Source of the DNA: a bacterium
GTDB taxonomy: Bacteria > Elusimicrobiota > Elusimicrobia > UBA1565 > UBA9628
Direction: 5' to 3'
Assembly (NCBI GenBank): GCA_021822495.1
Contig: JAKAQO010000003.1
Location: forward strand, 62,001 to 126,000
DNA length: 64,000 nt
Below the pieces are notes generated by a model. It did not search any database. It worked only from the letters and a program-made list of their open reading frames with translations, and was not told the DNA's origin. Shown here one piece after another: positions 8,628-16,496 of this stretch (the first letter of the stretch is position 1; each line of letters opens with the position of its first letter). Made by a program: the position numbers and the translations under genes.

Positions 8628-8633
8628 GCTTCT

Positions 8634-8677
8634 ATTATATCCTGATTTAAAAAATTCCCTATAGGCCAAAAGTCCTA
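8634..8677 (-). promoter_or_regulatory. GGCC-box promoter of the response-regulator gene
   Basis: On the minus strand: box TAGGAC-TTTT-GGCCTA (8677 down to 8662), 30 nt from centre to a perfect TATAAT (8639-8634), 6 nt, then ATG at 8627. Further upstream, GGGACTAGGTCC (8694-8705) may be a second site. Confidence 0.7.
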
Positions 8678-8701
8678 GATTTGGCCGGAAAAAGGACCTA
8701 G

Positions 8702-8737
8702 TCCCTTTCCTCAATAATCTTAAGGTAGGGACAATGC
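8702..8737 (-). other. Conserved hairpin element, copy 1
   Basis: On the minus strand the 30-nt core runs from TCCCTACCTTAAG to GAGGAAAGGGA and is preceded by GCATTG. It folds as TCCCT/AGGGA around CCT/AGG. It matches 25 of 30 positions of the copy at 16459-16488. It sits between a minus-strand stop and the next minus-strand promoter. No U-tract follows, so it is not a typical terminator. Confidence 0.6.
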
Positions 8738-8766
8738 CGCCCAAGAATTATGAGGAAGAGGCATAG

Positions 8767-8792
8767 AAAAAAAAGGGGACTGTCCCCTTTTT
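8767..8792. repeat. GGGGACTGTCCCC palindrome at the protease gene end
   Basis: AAAAAAAA-GGGGACTGTCCCC-TTTTT. The protease stop codon TAA overlaps its edge. GC stem plus flanking A and T runs could end transcription in both directions. Confidence 0.85.
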
Positions 8793-9906
8793 ACTGGTCA
8801 AGATTTTGGGCGTGACGAAGAAATTCCTGGTGCATTTCCTGTTCGAGATTATCCATCGCGTGCATCTTTTTGAGAAGAAGTTGCCGACGATTGTAGGGCC
8901 GGCTTTCGGTAATCGTCACATGGCGGACAGGAGCTTCTTGGGAAGGCGAAGCTTTTGCGACAACTGGAGGCGAGACAACGGGAGGCTTGGGAGAAACAGG
9001 AATTTTTTTGGTCACCAGGGCCGACTCAGACATGGAATTTATTTGGGAAGACGAAGGCGGCTGATTTGCGCCAGTCTGAGTCGAAGCCGCGGGCTGAACA
9101 TTATTCTGGGCCACTTCCGCGGGTTGAACGGCGGAACCTAAAGGGACGCTCACAGGCGCGGCATAGGCGATATCCATTCCGGCATTGGCGTTGAGCCAAG
9201 CTTTAATGACGTCCGATCGTATCGCGAAGTTAACCGCGGTAATGGCGAGTCCATCCGGGGCTCTGCGCGCCATCATCGTATTCATCCCTACGATATCGGC
9301 GTTCGCATTCAGAAGCGGCCCACCGGAATTTCCGCGGTTAATCGAGGCGTCGGTCTGATAACCATAACGGCCCTTGACTCCACCGAGATTAGCGATGACG
9401 GCGCTGATAATTCCCGTCGTCAACGTCCACAGGCCTCCGTCTTCGGGGTCTCCAATCGCGGCCACGGGATCGCCGACAGAAACGCTGTTGGGATTGGCTA
9501 AAGATAAAACCGGGCGTCCGGATGCGGGACGGTCCAGTTTCAAAAGCGCCAAATCAAGCGAGCGATCATAAAAAACTACCTGCGCGCGAATGGCGTGGTT
9601 GAGGTCTTTGTCTGGGTTTCCCGTCATGTGTTTGGGCTTAAGATAAACGCGAACCAAGGGCCACGGGCGCCCTGTTGATTTATGAATCACAACATGGGCA
9701 TTGGTCAGAACCTTGTTTCCAGCGATGAGGCTCCCGCTTCCCAGTTCTCCGTTCCCGCCTTCCGGTCCGCTACAAATCACCGTTACAACCGCCGGCGAGG
9801 CCTTGTCATAAATTTTTCTGGGCGAAAATTTTCCCTCATGGGCCAAGGCCAAATTAGGCGCCCACAAAAAACCTATCATTCCAATCGCCAGTATTTTTTT
9901 CATCAT
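8791..9906 (-). CDS. Exported trypsin-like (S1C/DegP-type) serine protease without PDZ
   Basis: A 371-residue protein with a signal peptide (MMKKILAIGMIGFLW, cleavage after LALA). The catalytic triad is visible: His71 in LTNAHVV, Asp118 in RSLDLALLKL and Ser194 in INRGNSGGPLL. The protease domain ends near residue 235. Instead of PDZ domains there is a Pro/Ser/Gln-rich linker of about 90 residues and a short helical, charged tail. It would act in the periplasm or on the surface. A PDZ-less form lacks the usual substrate-recognition and oligomer-control module, so DegP-like quality control is not assured. Transcribed from a good TTGACA-17-TACATT promoter. Confidence 0.88.
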   Translation of the reverse strand: MMKKILAIGMIGFLWAPNLALAHEGKFSPRKIYDKASPAVVTVICSGPEGGNGELGSGSLIAGNKVLTNAHVVIHKSTGRPWPLVRVYLKPKHMTGNPDKDLNHAIRAQVVFYDRSLDLALLKLDRPASGRPVLSLANPNSVSVGDPVAAIGDPEDGGLWTLTTGIISAVIANLGGVKGRYGYQTDASINRGNSGGPLLNANADIVGMNTMMARRAPDGLAITAVNFAIRSDVIKAWLNANAGMDIAYAAPVSVPLGSAVQPAEVAQNNVQPAASTQTGANQPPSSSQINSMSESALVTKKIPVSPKPPVVSPPVVAKASPSQEAPVRHVTITESRPYNRRQLLLKKMHAMDNLEQEMHQEFLRHAQNLDQ

Positions 9907-9923
9907 AAAGCGCCTCTACCCAC

Positions 9924-9952
9924 AATGTATCAGGAGATTTTCATCCTGTCAA
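9924..9952 (-). promoter_or_regulatory. Consensus-type promoter of the protease gene
   Basis: On the minus strand: TTGACA (9952-9947), 17-nt spacer, TACATT (9929-9924), then an 18-nt stretch to the ATG at 9906. The -35 overlaps the end of the S1/P1 nuclease gene. Confidence 0.7.
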
Positions 9953-10935
9953 CGCCCCCAGGAAGACACCGCCGGAAAAACCAATTTTTGAATCGCGGGG
10001 AGTTTCCCCTTTAAAGAAATGGGCTCAAAAGAACTAGGCGCGGGAACCGGGGCCGGGGCAAAAGCCTTGTTTAAAAGAGCGGCCAGGCGCACACCAGCTT
10101 TTTCAAGGCGCAAATAGGCGACCGGACGCATTTCATCCTCATAAGCGGAAGTCACCACGTCGCCGCCCGGCGCGTGATAATCGGGATAGATTTGATTTTG
10201 GGCGATGGCGTATCCTTCCAAAGCCATATCGGCTAAACTGGCGTTCGCCCAAATAGCGGCGTCTTGATCGGAGATTTCTCCCTCCAGGGTTTGGGCCAAA
10301 CTCTCCGGGTCCATATTCTTGGCCTCGGAAGTCGGTTCAATGAGATCATCCCACAAGGCATGAAGGTTTGTCGCCGCGCCTCCGGAGGCAAAAGTCATTT
10401 TTTTGAGATTTCCGCCGCGATCGCTGGTTCCATCCGGCAGAATTTCAGTCGCATTATGAAGCGGCTGGTGAAGGTCTCCCACCAAATGCGTGACAAACAT
10501 CAAGGCCTGTTGTTTTTGATCCAAAGTGGCGGAAGCGTCCGATAGAATTTGAAGATGAGATTCAATTTGATCGATGGAACAATTGCCATCCGGGCCGCAA
10601 GCCGAAGTAATCGCGCCGGAAGGGTCTTGACTATTGATAGGAATATCAATAAAGTGCCAGCTCGCGGTTTCCGGCATGGGCGGAAGGCTAAAATTTCCGC
10701 AAGAGACGTCTTGTTTGGCGTATTTAATCCAGTCCGCGCAGTTGGCCACCTGTTCTAAATTTCCATCGGGACCTAAAATGGCGGCGACTTGATTTTTAGC
10801 CGCGGGACTGAGGCGCGAATCGGCGATCAAGGCGACGACATCATGCCCCACCGGTCCCCAGGCCCAAAGTTTTGATTGGAAAAGAAGCGAAACCGCAATT
10901 AAAAAGGAAGTCATCACCGCGCGCCGCGTGTTCAT
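9949..10935 (-). CDS. Exported S1/P1-family zinc nuclease
   Basis: A 328-residue protein. The signal peptide ends at KLWA so that the mature protein begins with Trp (WGPVGHDVV), as in P1 nuclease where the N-terminal Trp binds zinc. Other zinc-ligand blocks are NCADWIK, WHFIDIPIN, FVTHLVGDLHQPLHNA, DRGGNL and LHALWDDLI. The family cleaves single-stranded nucleic acids and removes 3'-phosphates; here it may serve phosphate or nucleotide scavenging outside the cytoplasm. The ATG at 10935 has a GGAGG site 7 nt before it and a TATACT -10 at 10958-10953. An upstream in-frame start at 10962 is less likely. Confidence 0.88.
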   Translation of the reverse strand: MNTRRAVMTSFLIAVSLLFQSKLWAWGPVGHDVVALIADSRLSPAAKNQVAAILGPDGNLEQVANCADWIKYAKQDVSCGNFSLPPMPETASWHFIDIPINSQDPSGAITSACGPDGNCSIDQIESHLQILSDASATLDQKQQALMFVTHLVGDLHQPLHNATEILPDGTSDRGGNLKKMTFASGGAATNLHALWDDLIEPTSEAKNMDPESLAQTLEGEISDQDAAIWANASLADMALEGYAIAQNQIYPDYHAPGGDVVTSAYEDEMRPVAYLRLEKAGVRLAALLNKAFAPAPVPAPSSFEPISLKGKLPAIQKLVFPAVSSWGR

Positions 10936-11001
10936 GGTCTGCCTCCGAGGCCAGTATATCAAGAGCTTCTAAGCCCTATTTTATCACAGCAACGCGTTTT
11001 T

Positions 11002-12732
11002 TTAACGCCATTGAATGGGAGGCCACAATCCGCCGGAGGATTCGAAAGAAGACTCAGAGGCTTTAGAAACCTCGCTTTTGACCCGGGCTTCGAGTTTATC
11101 GTGATAGGCTTTAAGGCGGGCTTCCAGAATTTCGCGTTCTTTATTCCACATTTCTTTTTCGTGGTTTAATTGTCCCGCTTCAATTTCGCGAGCTTTTTCT
11201 TCTTTTCTTAATTTCTGTTCAAGCTCCGCGACACTTCTTTCCAAGGCTAAATTTTCAATTGTCGCCGCTTCGATTTCTTTTCTCAGTTTCCCCGTTTCAT
11301 CCAACGCGGCCTGGCGCTCATTTTTAAGAAACTCAATTTCCTTTTGGGCTCCAGTCAGTTTAAGGCTGGCCTCAACCGCCTCCTGACGCGTTTGGGCGAG
11401 ACTTTTTTCAAGCTCGATAAGGCGCGACATTTGATTAGCGCTCAAATCCCGCGCTTCCTTAAACTCCACGCTTAAAGCCTCGTGCCTTTGGATAAAATCA
11501 GCCAGCTCTTTTTTTATCCGCGCTTCATTTGATTTTCCCCGCTCTTCAAGGGTTTCCGCGCGCGCGTGCGCCTCGGTCAGGGAGTTTTCGAGCGCTAGGG
11601 TTTTCTTCCAAAGCTCCTCGTTTCTCTTGCGGCTCGAGACAAACTCTTCCAACAAAATTTGGATTCGCCCTCTCAAACCCTCAATTTCTTTTTCTGAAAC
11701 CTCAGAACGCATTTCCGCCGCGCTTAAATTCGCCTTGAGATTCTGGGACTCCTCAAGGAGTTCCAGCGCCTGTTTGCGCCACATTTCCGAGTCTTTGTTG
11801 AGCCCCTCTTTATCAGCCTCATAAGCGGCTCTTTCGGCTTCTCGGGCAATGGCCATGCGGTCTAAACTTGCCTGAATTTGAAGATTTTTTTCCTCGGACA
11901 ACGCCAAAAATTTTTCCAGGTCGATATTTTTTGGCCCCAATTCCTTGACCCGGGAACGCCAGTTCTCAATTTCACGAATTAAAAGCGCGCGCTCTTCCGA
12001 ATGGACTTTTTCAAGGGATTCCCGTCTCTCTTCCAAAATGCGCTCGGCCATTTGAGAGCGCAACGCCACTTCGTCCTTAATTTCTTCCCGGAAACCTTTG
12101 AGCGCCGCCTGAAGATGCGCTCGTTCTTCTTTATAGTAGGTCTCAAAATGAGCTTTTCTCTCCTCTAAATGTTTGGCCTCGGCTTCAATCTGAGCCTTTT
12201 TGTCGGCCAATTCCGCATTTTTGGAAAGAAGTTCCTGCTCAAGGGCCGCACGGCGCGCTTCTAAAGAGGCTTCGGAGCGGCGCGTTTTTTCTCGCGTCTC
12301 CGCTTCCACTTCCGTCTTAAGCCGGTTAAAATCCCGCTCAAGGGCTTCTTTCCGAGCAGAAAAATCTTTTTCCAAATGCCCCTGCTTTTGAGAAAGCATC
12401 TCCTGAAGCTGAGACACCTCCAATTCTTTTTTCGCGAGCAAGGCCACATCGAGTTTTCCGTCTAGTTTTAAAGAGAGATACTCTTCGAGTTTGGCGTAGT
12501 AAAGTTCGCGTTGGGTCGCTTCCGCGTTTTTAAGCCCGATCGTCTTTTGAAGGGACAGGAGGTTTTCTTGAGCGTTTTCGCGCGCGCGCTGTTCAGCATT
12601 GAACTCTTCAGCAAATCTCGCCTTGTCTTTCTCAATGGACTGAATTTTTTCAAGGGCCCATCTCAAGGCCAGGCGCGCGGTGTCGAGGCTTTGAATGGAC
12701 TCTATATCTTGAAGAGATTTGGGCTCATCCAC
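11002..12732 (-). CDS. Long coiled-coil protein
   Basis: A 576-residue protein, almost all Glu/Lys/Ala/Leu-rich heptads with no signal peptide, membrane segment or enzymatic motif. Runs such as AREAERAAYEAD and EREILEARLKAYHDKLEAR show continuous coiled coil; the last 20 residues are non-helical (SSGGLWPPIQW). Cytoskeletal, scaffold or segregation roles are typical for such proteins, but nothing here selects one. It is monocistronic, bounded by a palindrome upstream and the nuclease gene downstream. Confidence 0.7.
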   Translation of the reverse strand: MDEPKSLQDIESIQSLDTARLALRWALEKIQSIEKDKARFAEEFNAEQRARENAQENLLSLQKTIGLKNAEATQRELYYAKLEEYLSLKLDGKLDVALLAKKELEVSQLQEMLSQKQGHLEKDFSARKEALERDFNRLKTEVEAETREKTRRSEASLEARRAALEQELLSKNAELADKKAQIEAEAKHLEERKAHFETYYKEERAHLQAALKGFREEIKDEVALRSQMAERILEERRESLEKVHSEERALLIREIENWRSRVKELGPKNIDLEKFLALSEEKNLQIQASLDRMAIAREAERAAYEADKEGLNKDSEMWRKQALELLEESQNLKANLSAAEMRSEVSEKEIEGLRGRIQILLEEFVSSRKRNEELWKKTLALENSLTEAHARAETLEERGKSNEARIKKELADFIQRHEALSVEFKEARDLSANQMSRLIELEKSLAQTRQEAVEASLKLTGAQKEIEFLKNERQAALDETGKLRKEIEAATIENLALERSVAELEQKLRKEEKAREIEAGQLNHEKEMWNKEREILEARLKAYHDKLEARVKSEVSKASESSFESSGGLWPPIQWR

Positions 12733-12774
12733 GCTTAAAATTTAACAGAAGCGTGTTACAAATTTAATTCAAGG

Positions 12775-12800
12775 AAAAAGGGGACAGTCCCCTTTTTTTT
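12775..12800. repeat. GGGGACAGTCCCC palindrome between barrel and coiled-coil genes
   Basis: AAAAAGGGGACAGTCCCCTTTTTTTT in a gap between two minus-strand genes, just after the barrel-protein stop in transcript order; terminator-like placement. Confidence 0.85.
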
Positions 12801-12813
12801 CGCATGCAGTCTT

Positions 12814-13782
12814 TTAATCTTTTGAAGAAGCGCTATCCCCCATCGAAGCGATTCCCTTGGCGATCACGGGAAAACCATTAAACGGAATTTTGATGCCGAG
12901 CTTGTAGATATTATAGTTGGTAAAACTCGCTGGTTCTTCAACGGCGCCTGTGGCATTAGAATAAATCGCGCTTGGAAAATAGCTGAAATAGGTGTATTGA
13001 TACCCAAGGAAGACCCACAGAGCGGTCATCGCGTGCCAATCGGCTTCAAGACCCAAATTGATGAACGGTTCTTGTCCCAAGGGCGCATTGCTCGGCATGG
13101 GCGGGTTGGCAATTGGAACCGTAATATTAGGCCCAATCGTTTCTCCGATCCCCGCGTTCCCTTCCAGAACGATGTCATTTTTGTGCAGGAGATGAATGGG
13201 CGGAACATACTGAATCATGGCCCCGCCGTCCAAATAATCATTTTGATAGTCTTCCCCAAACTGATTAGACCCACCTCCCAAGTCCAGATCTCTCTGCCAA
13301 AAGTGATTTCCAAATTCGATATAGGGCGTTAATAACACTCTCTGATCCTCGCTTAAGGCAAAGCCCTTCCCGAATTTTAAATCCCAATCTCCAATGCGGG
13401 CCCCGGAGGTGTCTTGTAACGGCGTCCCTCCTTGGGTCGCCCCATTATAATTAAGATGCCCGGATGCGAACTGATAAGAAAGATGTCCATAGAGCTTCAT
13501 TTTCGGGCTCATGTAATCAAGCGAAAAGCCATCACCAAAAAGCCCGCCGGATTCTTCATCAGAATAATTCGCGCAGGATTTACCGTTAGCGCAATTATTC
13601 ACGCTGCCATTGGGTTCCACATAATTGACATTTTGAACCGGAATTAAATAAACCCCGAGGCTGTTATTGACCGACAGAAGGGCTTCATCCGGAGTTTGGC
13701 TCTGCCAAGCCCAGGAGCGCGCTGAAAACCCAAGAAAAATGAGCGCGAAAAGAAATCTCCACTTAAAAGAAGAATTTTTCAT
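12814..13782 (-). CDS. Predicted outer-membrane beta-barrel protein
   Basis: A 322-residue protein with a signal peptide (KWRFLFALIFLGF, cleavage after RSWA) and alternating polar/aromatic strands such as LYGHLSYQF, LLTPYIEFGNHFW, WVFLGYQYTYF and the closing YKLGIKIPF. This resembles transporter- or MetA-pathway-type barrels, but no specific family is recognised. The ATG at 13782 follows AGGAGGGG and is preferred over a TTG two codons earlier. It follows coxA on the same strand with 61 bases between and may have its own promoter overlapping the coxA end (two TAGAAT hexamers). Confidence 0.65.
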   Translation of the reverse strand: MKNSSFKWRFLFALIFLGFSARSWAWQSQTPDEALLSVNNSLGVYLIPVQNVNYVEPNGSVNNCANGKSCANYSDEESGGLFGDGFSLDYMSPKMKLYGHLSYQFASGHLNYNGATQGGTPLQDTSGARIGDWDLKFGKGFALSEDQRVLLTPYIEFGNHFWQRDLDLGGGSNQFGEDYQNDYLDGGAMIQYVPPIHLLHKNDIVLEGNAGIGETIGPNITVPIANPPMPSNAPLGQEPFINLGLEADWHAMTALWVFLGYQYTYFSYFPSAIYSNATGAVEEPASFTNYNIYKLGIKIPFNGFPVIAKGIASMGDSASSKD

Positions 13783-13843
13783 AAACAATAATCCCCTCCT
13801 GTTAAGAATATCTCCGTCGGAATCTGAAAAATTCTAGCACATT

Positions 13844-15556
13844 CTAAGACGCTTCCGCGTTTTGGGAAACCCAGCTATCGCGATGAGAAGGCGGAGAATA
13901 TTCATAAGGCCCGCGATAGACGGAAACTGGAGACGAAAAATTTCCATGCGGAGGCGGAGAGGGGCAGGCCCAGTCTAGGGTCGTCGCCTCCCACGGATTA
14001 TCGGAAACGCGCTCGCCCTTAAAAAGGCTATGGAAGAAATTGTAGATAAATGGAATCTGGGCCAGGAGTAAAATTCCGGCAAAAACGGAACTAACCACAT
14101 GCCATTTCTGCCAAGGAACGTTGTGAGCTTGAGCCAAGGGATTCCAAAGCCTTCGAGATTGTCCAGCCAAACCCAAAATAAACATCGGGAAAAACGTGCC
14201 GTTAATTCCGATGACGGTCCCCCAAAAGTGCCATTTTCCCAAGGACTCGTTCATTTTGCGGCCAAACCATTTCGGGAACCAAAAATAAATTCCGCCAAAA
14301 AGAGCCATTAAAATTCCAGCCACGACCACGTAATGAAAATGCCCGATGACGTAGTAGGTATCATGAAGATAAATGTCGGTGACCGTGACCCCCAAGGGAA
14401 TTCCCGTAAGCCCTCCGATTCCAAAAAGCGGCAAGAATGAAAGCGCAAAGAGCATCGGAGTCGTAAAGCGAATAGAACCCCCCTGCAAACTGAAGACCAA
14501 GCAGGTCAGGAGAATGACTGACGGGACCGAGATGGCTAAAGTCGTGATCGCAAAGAAATCCGATAAAAACGGGCTCATCCCGCTGATATAGAGGTGATGC
14601 GCCCAAACAACGAAAGATAAAATAAGAATTGTCAAAAGAGAACCCACCATCGCCTTGTACCCATAAAGAGGCTTTCGAGAATTATTGGCGATGATTTCCG
14701 CCACGATTCCAATGGCCGGCAGCAAAAGGACATAGACCTCCGGGTGGCCCAGAAACCAAAACAAATGCTGCCACAAAATCGGTTGCCCCCCGCCAGCGGC
14801 CCCCGAGGCATGGCCCAAAATCGTCAGGCCCTGCGGCAAATAAAAACTAGTATGAGCCACGCAATCCATTAAAAGAAGAATCGCTCCCCCTTCGACCGGA
14901 GGGAAGGCCAGCAAAATAATCGCGGAAGTGACCAGCTGCGCCCAGACAAAAATCGGCAAACGCCCCAGGGTCAGCCCCGAAGCGCGCATATTGAGACCGG
15001 TGACGATGAAATTAATGGCTCCCAAAAGAGAAGAGGTGATGATAAACACCATCGCCAAAATCCAAAACGTCGTTCCCCTCGTGATTTCGGAAAGCGGGGG
15101 ATAGGCCGTCCAACCCGATTGCAAGGGGCCGCTAGGAAGAAAAAAGGATGCGGCTAAAATCAAACATCCCACGACAAAAGACCAATAAGAAATCATGTTG
15201 ATTTTCGGAAACGCCATATCCGGCGCCCCGACTTGAAGCGGAAGCACGTAATTTCCAAAGGCGGCAAAGCCCAAGGGAGCGATGCCCAAAAAAATCATCG
15301 CCGTTCCGTGCATGGCGCCGAGCATATTATAAAACTCCGGCGACATCACTCCATTGGGAGTGAGACGCGCGGAGAAAAGTCTTCCCAACAGCGGAATCGG
15401 ATGCCCAGGAAAAGCCAATTCCCAACGCATGATGAGGACAAAGAAAAAACCAATTAAAAGCGCGGATAAAGAAGTAAACATATACTGCAACGCGATCACC
15501 TTGTGATCAGTTGAGAAAACGTATTTCTTGAGAAAGCTGGTTTTATGTTCGCTCAT
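13844..15556 (-). CDS. coxA: Cytochrome c oxidase subunit I
   Basis: A 570-residue haem-copper oxidase core subunit with about 12 membrane helices. Ligands: His83 (low-spin haem), His271 and Tyr275 in HPEVY plus His320-His321 (CuB), His406 (high-spin haem) and His408 in TYYVIGHFHYV. The D-channel Asp is present in GAPDMAFP and the Glu in HPEVY. The helix-VIII lysine of the K-channel is absent: aligning back from GGSI, the usual PTGIK reads PSVIL. The C-terminal tail of about 40 residues is Pro/Ser-rich. Directly downstream of coxB; no subunit III or IV gene is in the window. Confidence 0.95.
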   Translation of the reverse strand: MSEHKTSFLKKYVFSTDHKVIALQYMFTSLSALLIGFFFVLIMRWELAFPGHPIPLLGRLFSARLTPNGVMSPEFYNMLGAMHGTAMIFLGIAPLGFAAFGNYVLPLQVGAPDMAFPKINMISYWSFVVGCLILAASFFLPSGPLQSGWTAYPPLSEITRGTTFWILAMVFIITSSLLGAINFIVTGLNMRASGLTLGRLPIFVWAQLVTSAIILLAFPPVEGGAILLLMDCVAHTSFYLPQGLTILGHASGAAGGGQPILWQHLFWFLGHPEVYVLLLPAIGIVAEIIANNSRKPLYGYKAMVGSLLTILILSFVVWAHHLYISGMSPFLSDFFAITTLAISVPSVILLTCLVFSLQGGSIRFTTPMLFALSFLPLFGIGGLTGIPLGVTVTDIYLHDTYYVIGHFHYVVVAGILMALFGGIYFWFPKWFGRKMNESLGKWHFWGTVIGINGTFFPMFILGLAGQSRRLWNPLAQAHNVPWQKWHVVSSVFAGILLLAQIPFIYNFFHSLFKGERVSDNPWEATTLDWACPSPPPHGNFSSPVSVYRGPYEYSPPSHRDSWVSQNAEAS

Positions 15557-15573
15557 GGAAAATTCCTCTTTAA

Positions 15574-16347
15574 TTAAAAGTTATTGGCGGAACTCGCCGC
15601 TTGAGGCGCCGGAGCTTCTTTTTTAAGCCAAGCCGCGAAATCTTCCGGAGTTTGAACGACGACATGCCCGACCATCAGGCTGTGCCCGAAACCGCAAAGT
15701 TGCGCGCAGGCCAAATCAAAAGTTCCAATTTTAGTGGGCTTAACCCAGAGCGGGATATCCATTCCCGGAACGATGTCTTGCTTGATGCGAAATTCCGGAA
15801 CGGCAAAATCATGAATGACATCCATGGACATGAGATGAATAAGCGCCGTTTTCCCTAGCGGCAAATGAAGCTCGTTGGCCAAGACAATATCGTCTTTGGC
15901 CGCCGGATCATTGTAATCGAGGCCGATGGGATTTGAAAAGCTCACCAGCTTTTGCTCGCGGCGGCCGAATTTTCCATCCGGGCCGGGATATTGAATATTC
16001 CAGGCGAACTGCTGGGCCAAAACATTGACCTCCACCACATCGCCCATTTTCGGCATTTCTTCTTTGATTTTGCCCCAAACCGGAATTTCCCAAAAAATAA
16101 TCAGGATCATTTCCAAGACTAAAACGACTAAACCTGGAATCATCGCCTTGGAAATTCCCTCCGACTTTTCGTATTCCGCCCGCTCGCCCGGTTTATTTCG
16201 ATAGCGAAAAACCAAATAGGCCAAATAAACGCTCCAAGAAAAAAAGACAAATACAATGGCGCCAAAAGTGAGGCGCAGGCCGAAATCAATGTCCGCGGCA
16301 TAGGTCGAGGCCGCCGGCGGAAGCCCAAAAAGATGAAGCAGATTCAT
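15574..16347 (-). CDS. coxB: Cytochrome c oxidase subunit II
   Basis: A 257-residue protein with two membrane helices (about 27-47 and 70-90) and a periplasmic cupredoxin domain. CuA ligands are visible: His179 (DVIHDF), Cys214, Cys218, His222 and Met225 in CAQLCGFGHSLM. The residue between the cysteines that is usually Glu is Gln216; it ligates through its backbone, so CuA should still form. No cytochrome c domain is fused, so electrons must come from a separate carrier. First gene of the cox transcript, with an 80-nt leader and no clear Shine-Dalgarno site. Confidence 0.95.
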   Translation of the reverse strand: MNLLHLFGLPPAASTYAADIDFGLRLTFGAIVFVFFSWSVYLAYLVFRYRNKPGERAEYEKSEGISKAMIPGLVVLVLEMILIIFWEIPVWGKIKEEMPKMGDVVEVNVLAQQFAWNIQYPGPDGKFGRREQKLVSFSNPIGLDYNDPAAKDDIVLANELHLPLGKTALIHLMSMDVIHDFAVPEFRIKQDIVPGMDIPLWVKPTKIGTFDLACAQLCGFGHSLMVGHVVVQTPEDFAAWLKKEAPAPQAASSANNF

Positions 16348-16414
16348 TTGTTATTGAATTCTTTTCTTACGAATTCCAGACATCTCAAGAAAACCACGTT
16401 CCCAGCTTAGAAGA

Positions 16415-16458
16415 AGTATAGAGAAAAGGAAAAGAGGCTTCTATGACCTAGATCATAG
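16415..16458 (-). promoter_or_regulatory. cox promoter with Crp/Fnr-like palindrome at -41.5
   Basis: On the minus strand: CTATGATCTAGGTCATAG (16458-16441), 29 nt from its centre to TATACT (16420-16415). The centre falls at about -41.5, the classic class II activator position. The TGA-YCTAGR-TCA core resembles Fnr/Dnr-type sites (TTGAT-N4-ATCAA), suggesting oxygen- or NO-linked control of the oxidase. The regulator is not identified. Confidence 0.55.
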
Positions 16459-16494
16459 TCCCGATCCTCAATAACCATAAGGTCGGGAGAATGC
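16459..16494 (-). other. Conserved hairpin element, copy 2
   Basis: Second copy of the 30-nt hairpin, immediately upstream of the cox palindrome and right after the MFS stop. The stem reads TCCCGA/TCGGGA. Compared with copy 1, stem positions 5 and 26 change together (T-A to G-C), which supports a folded RNA or single-stranded DNA. Confidence 0.6.
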
Positions 16495-16496
16495 GC

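Noticed and set aside
8627-8744. In-frame extension of the response regulator up to 8744
   Set aside because: It would translate the GGCC-box promoter and the conserved hairpin, and the TATAAT lies 6 nt before the ATG at 8627.
11529-12738. Several antisense open frames opposite the coiled-coil gene
   Set aside because: Glu/Lys-rich heptads create long open antisense frames; their Ser/Arg/Phe-rich products show no family features.
12814-13844. The barrel protein as a further cox subunit
   Set aside because: It has a signal peptide and amphipathic strands, not the helices of subunit III or IV.
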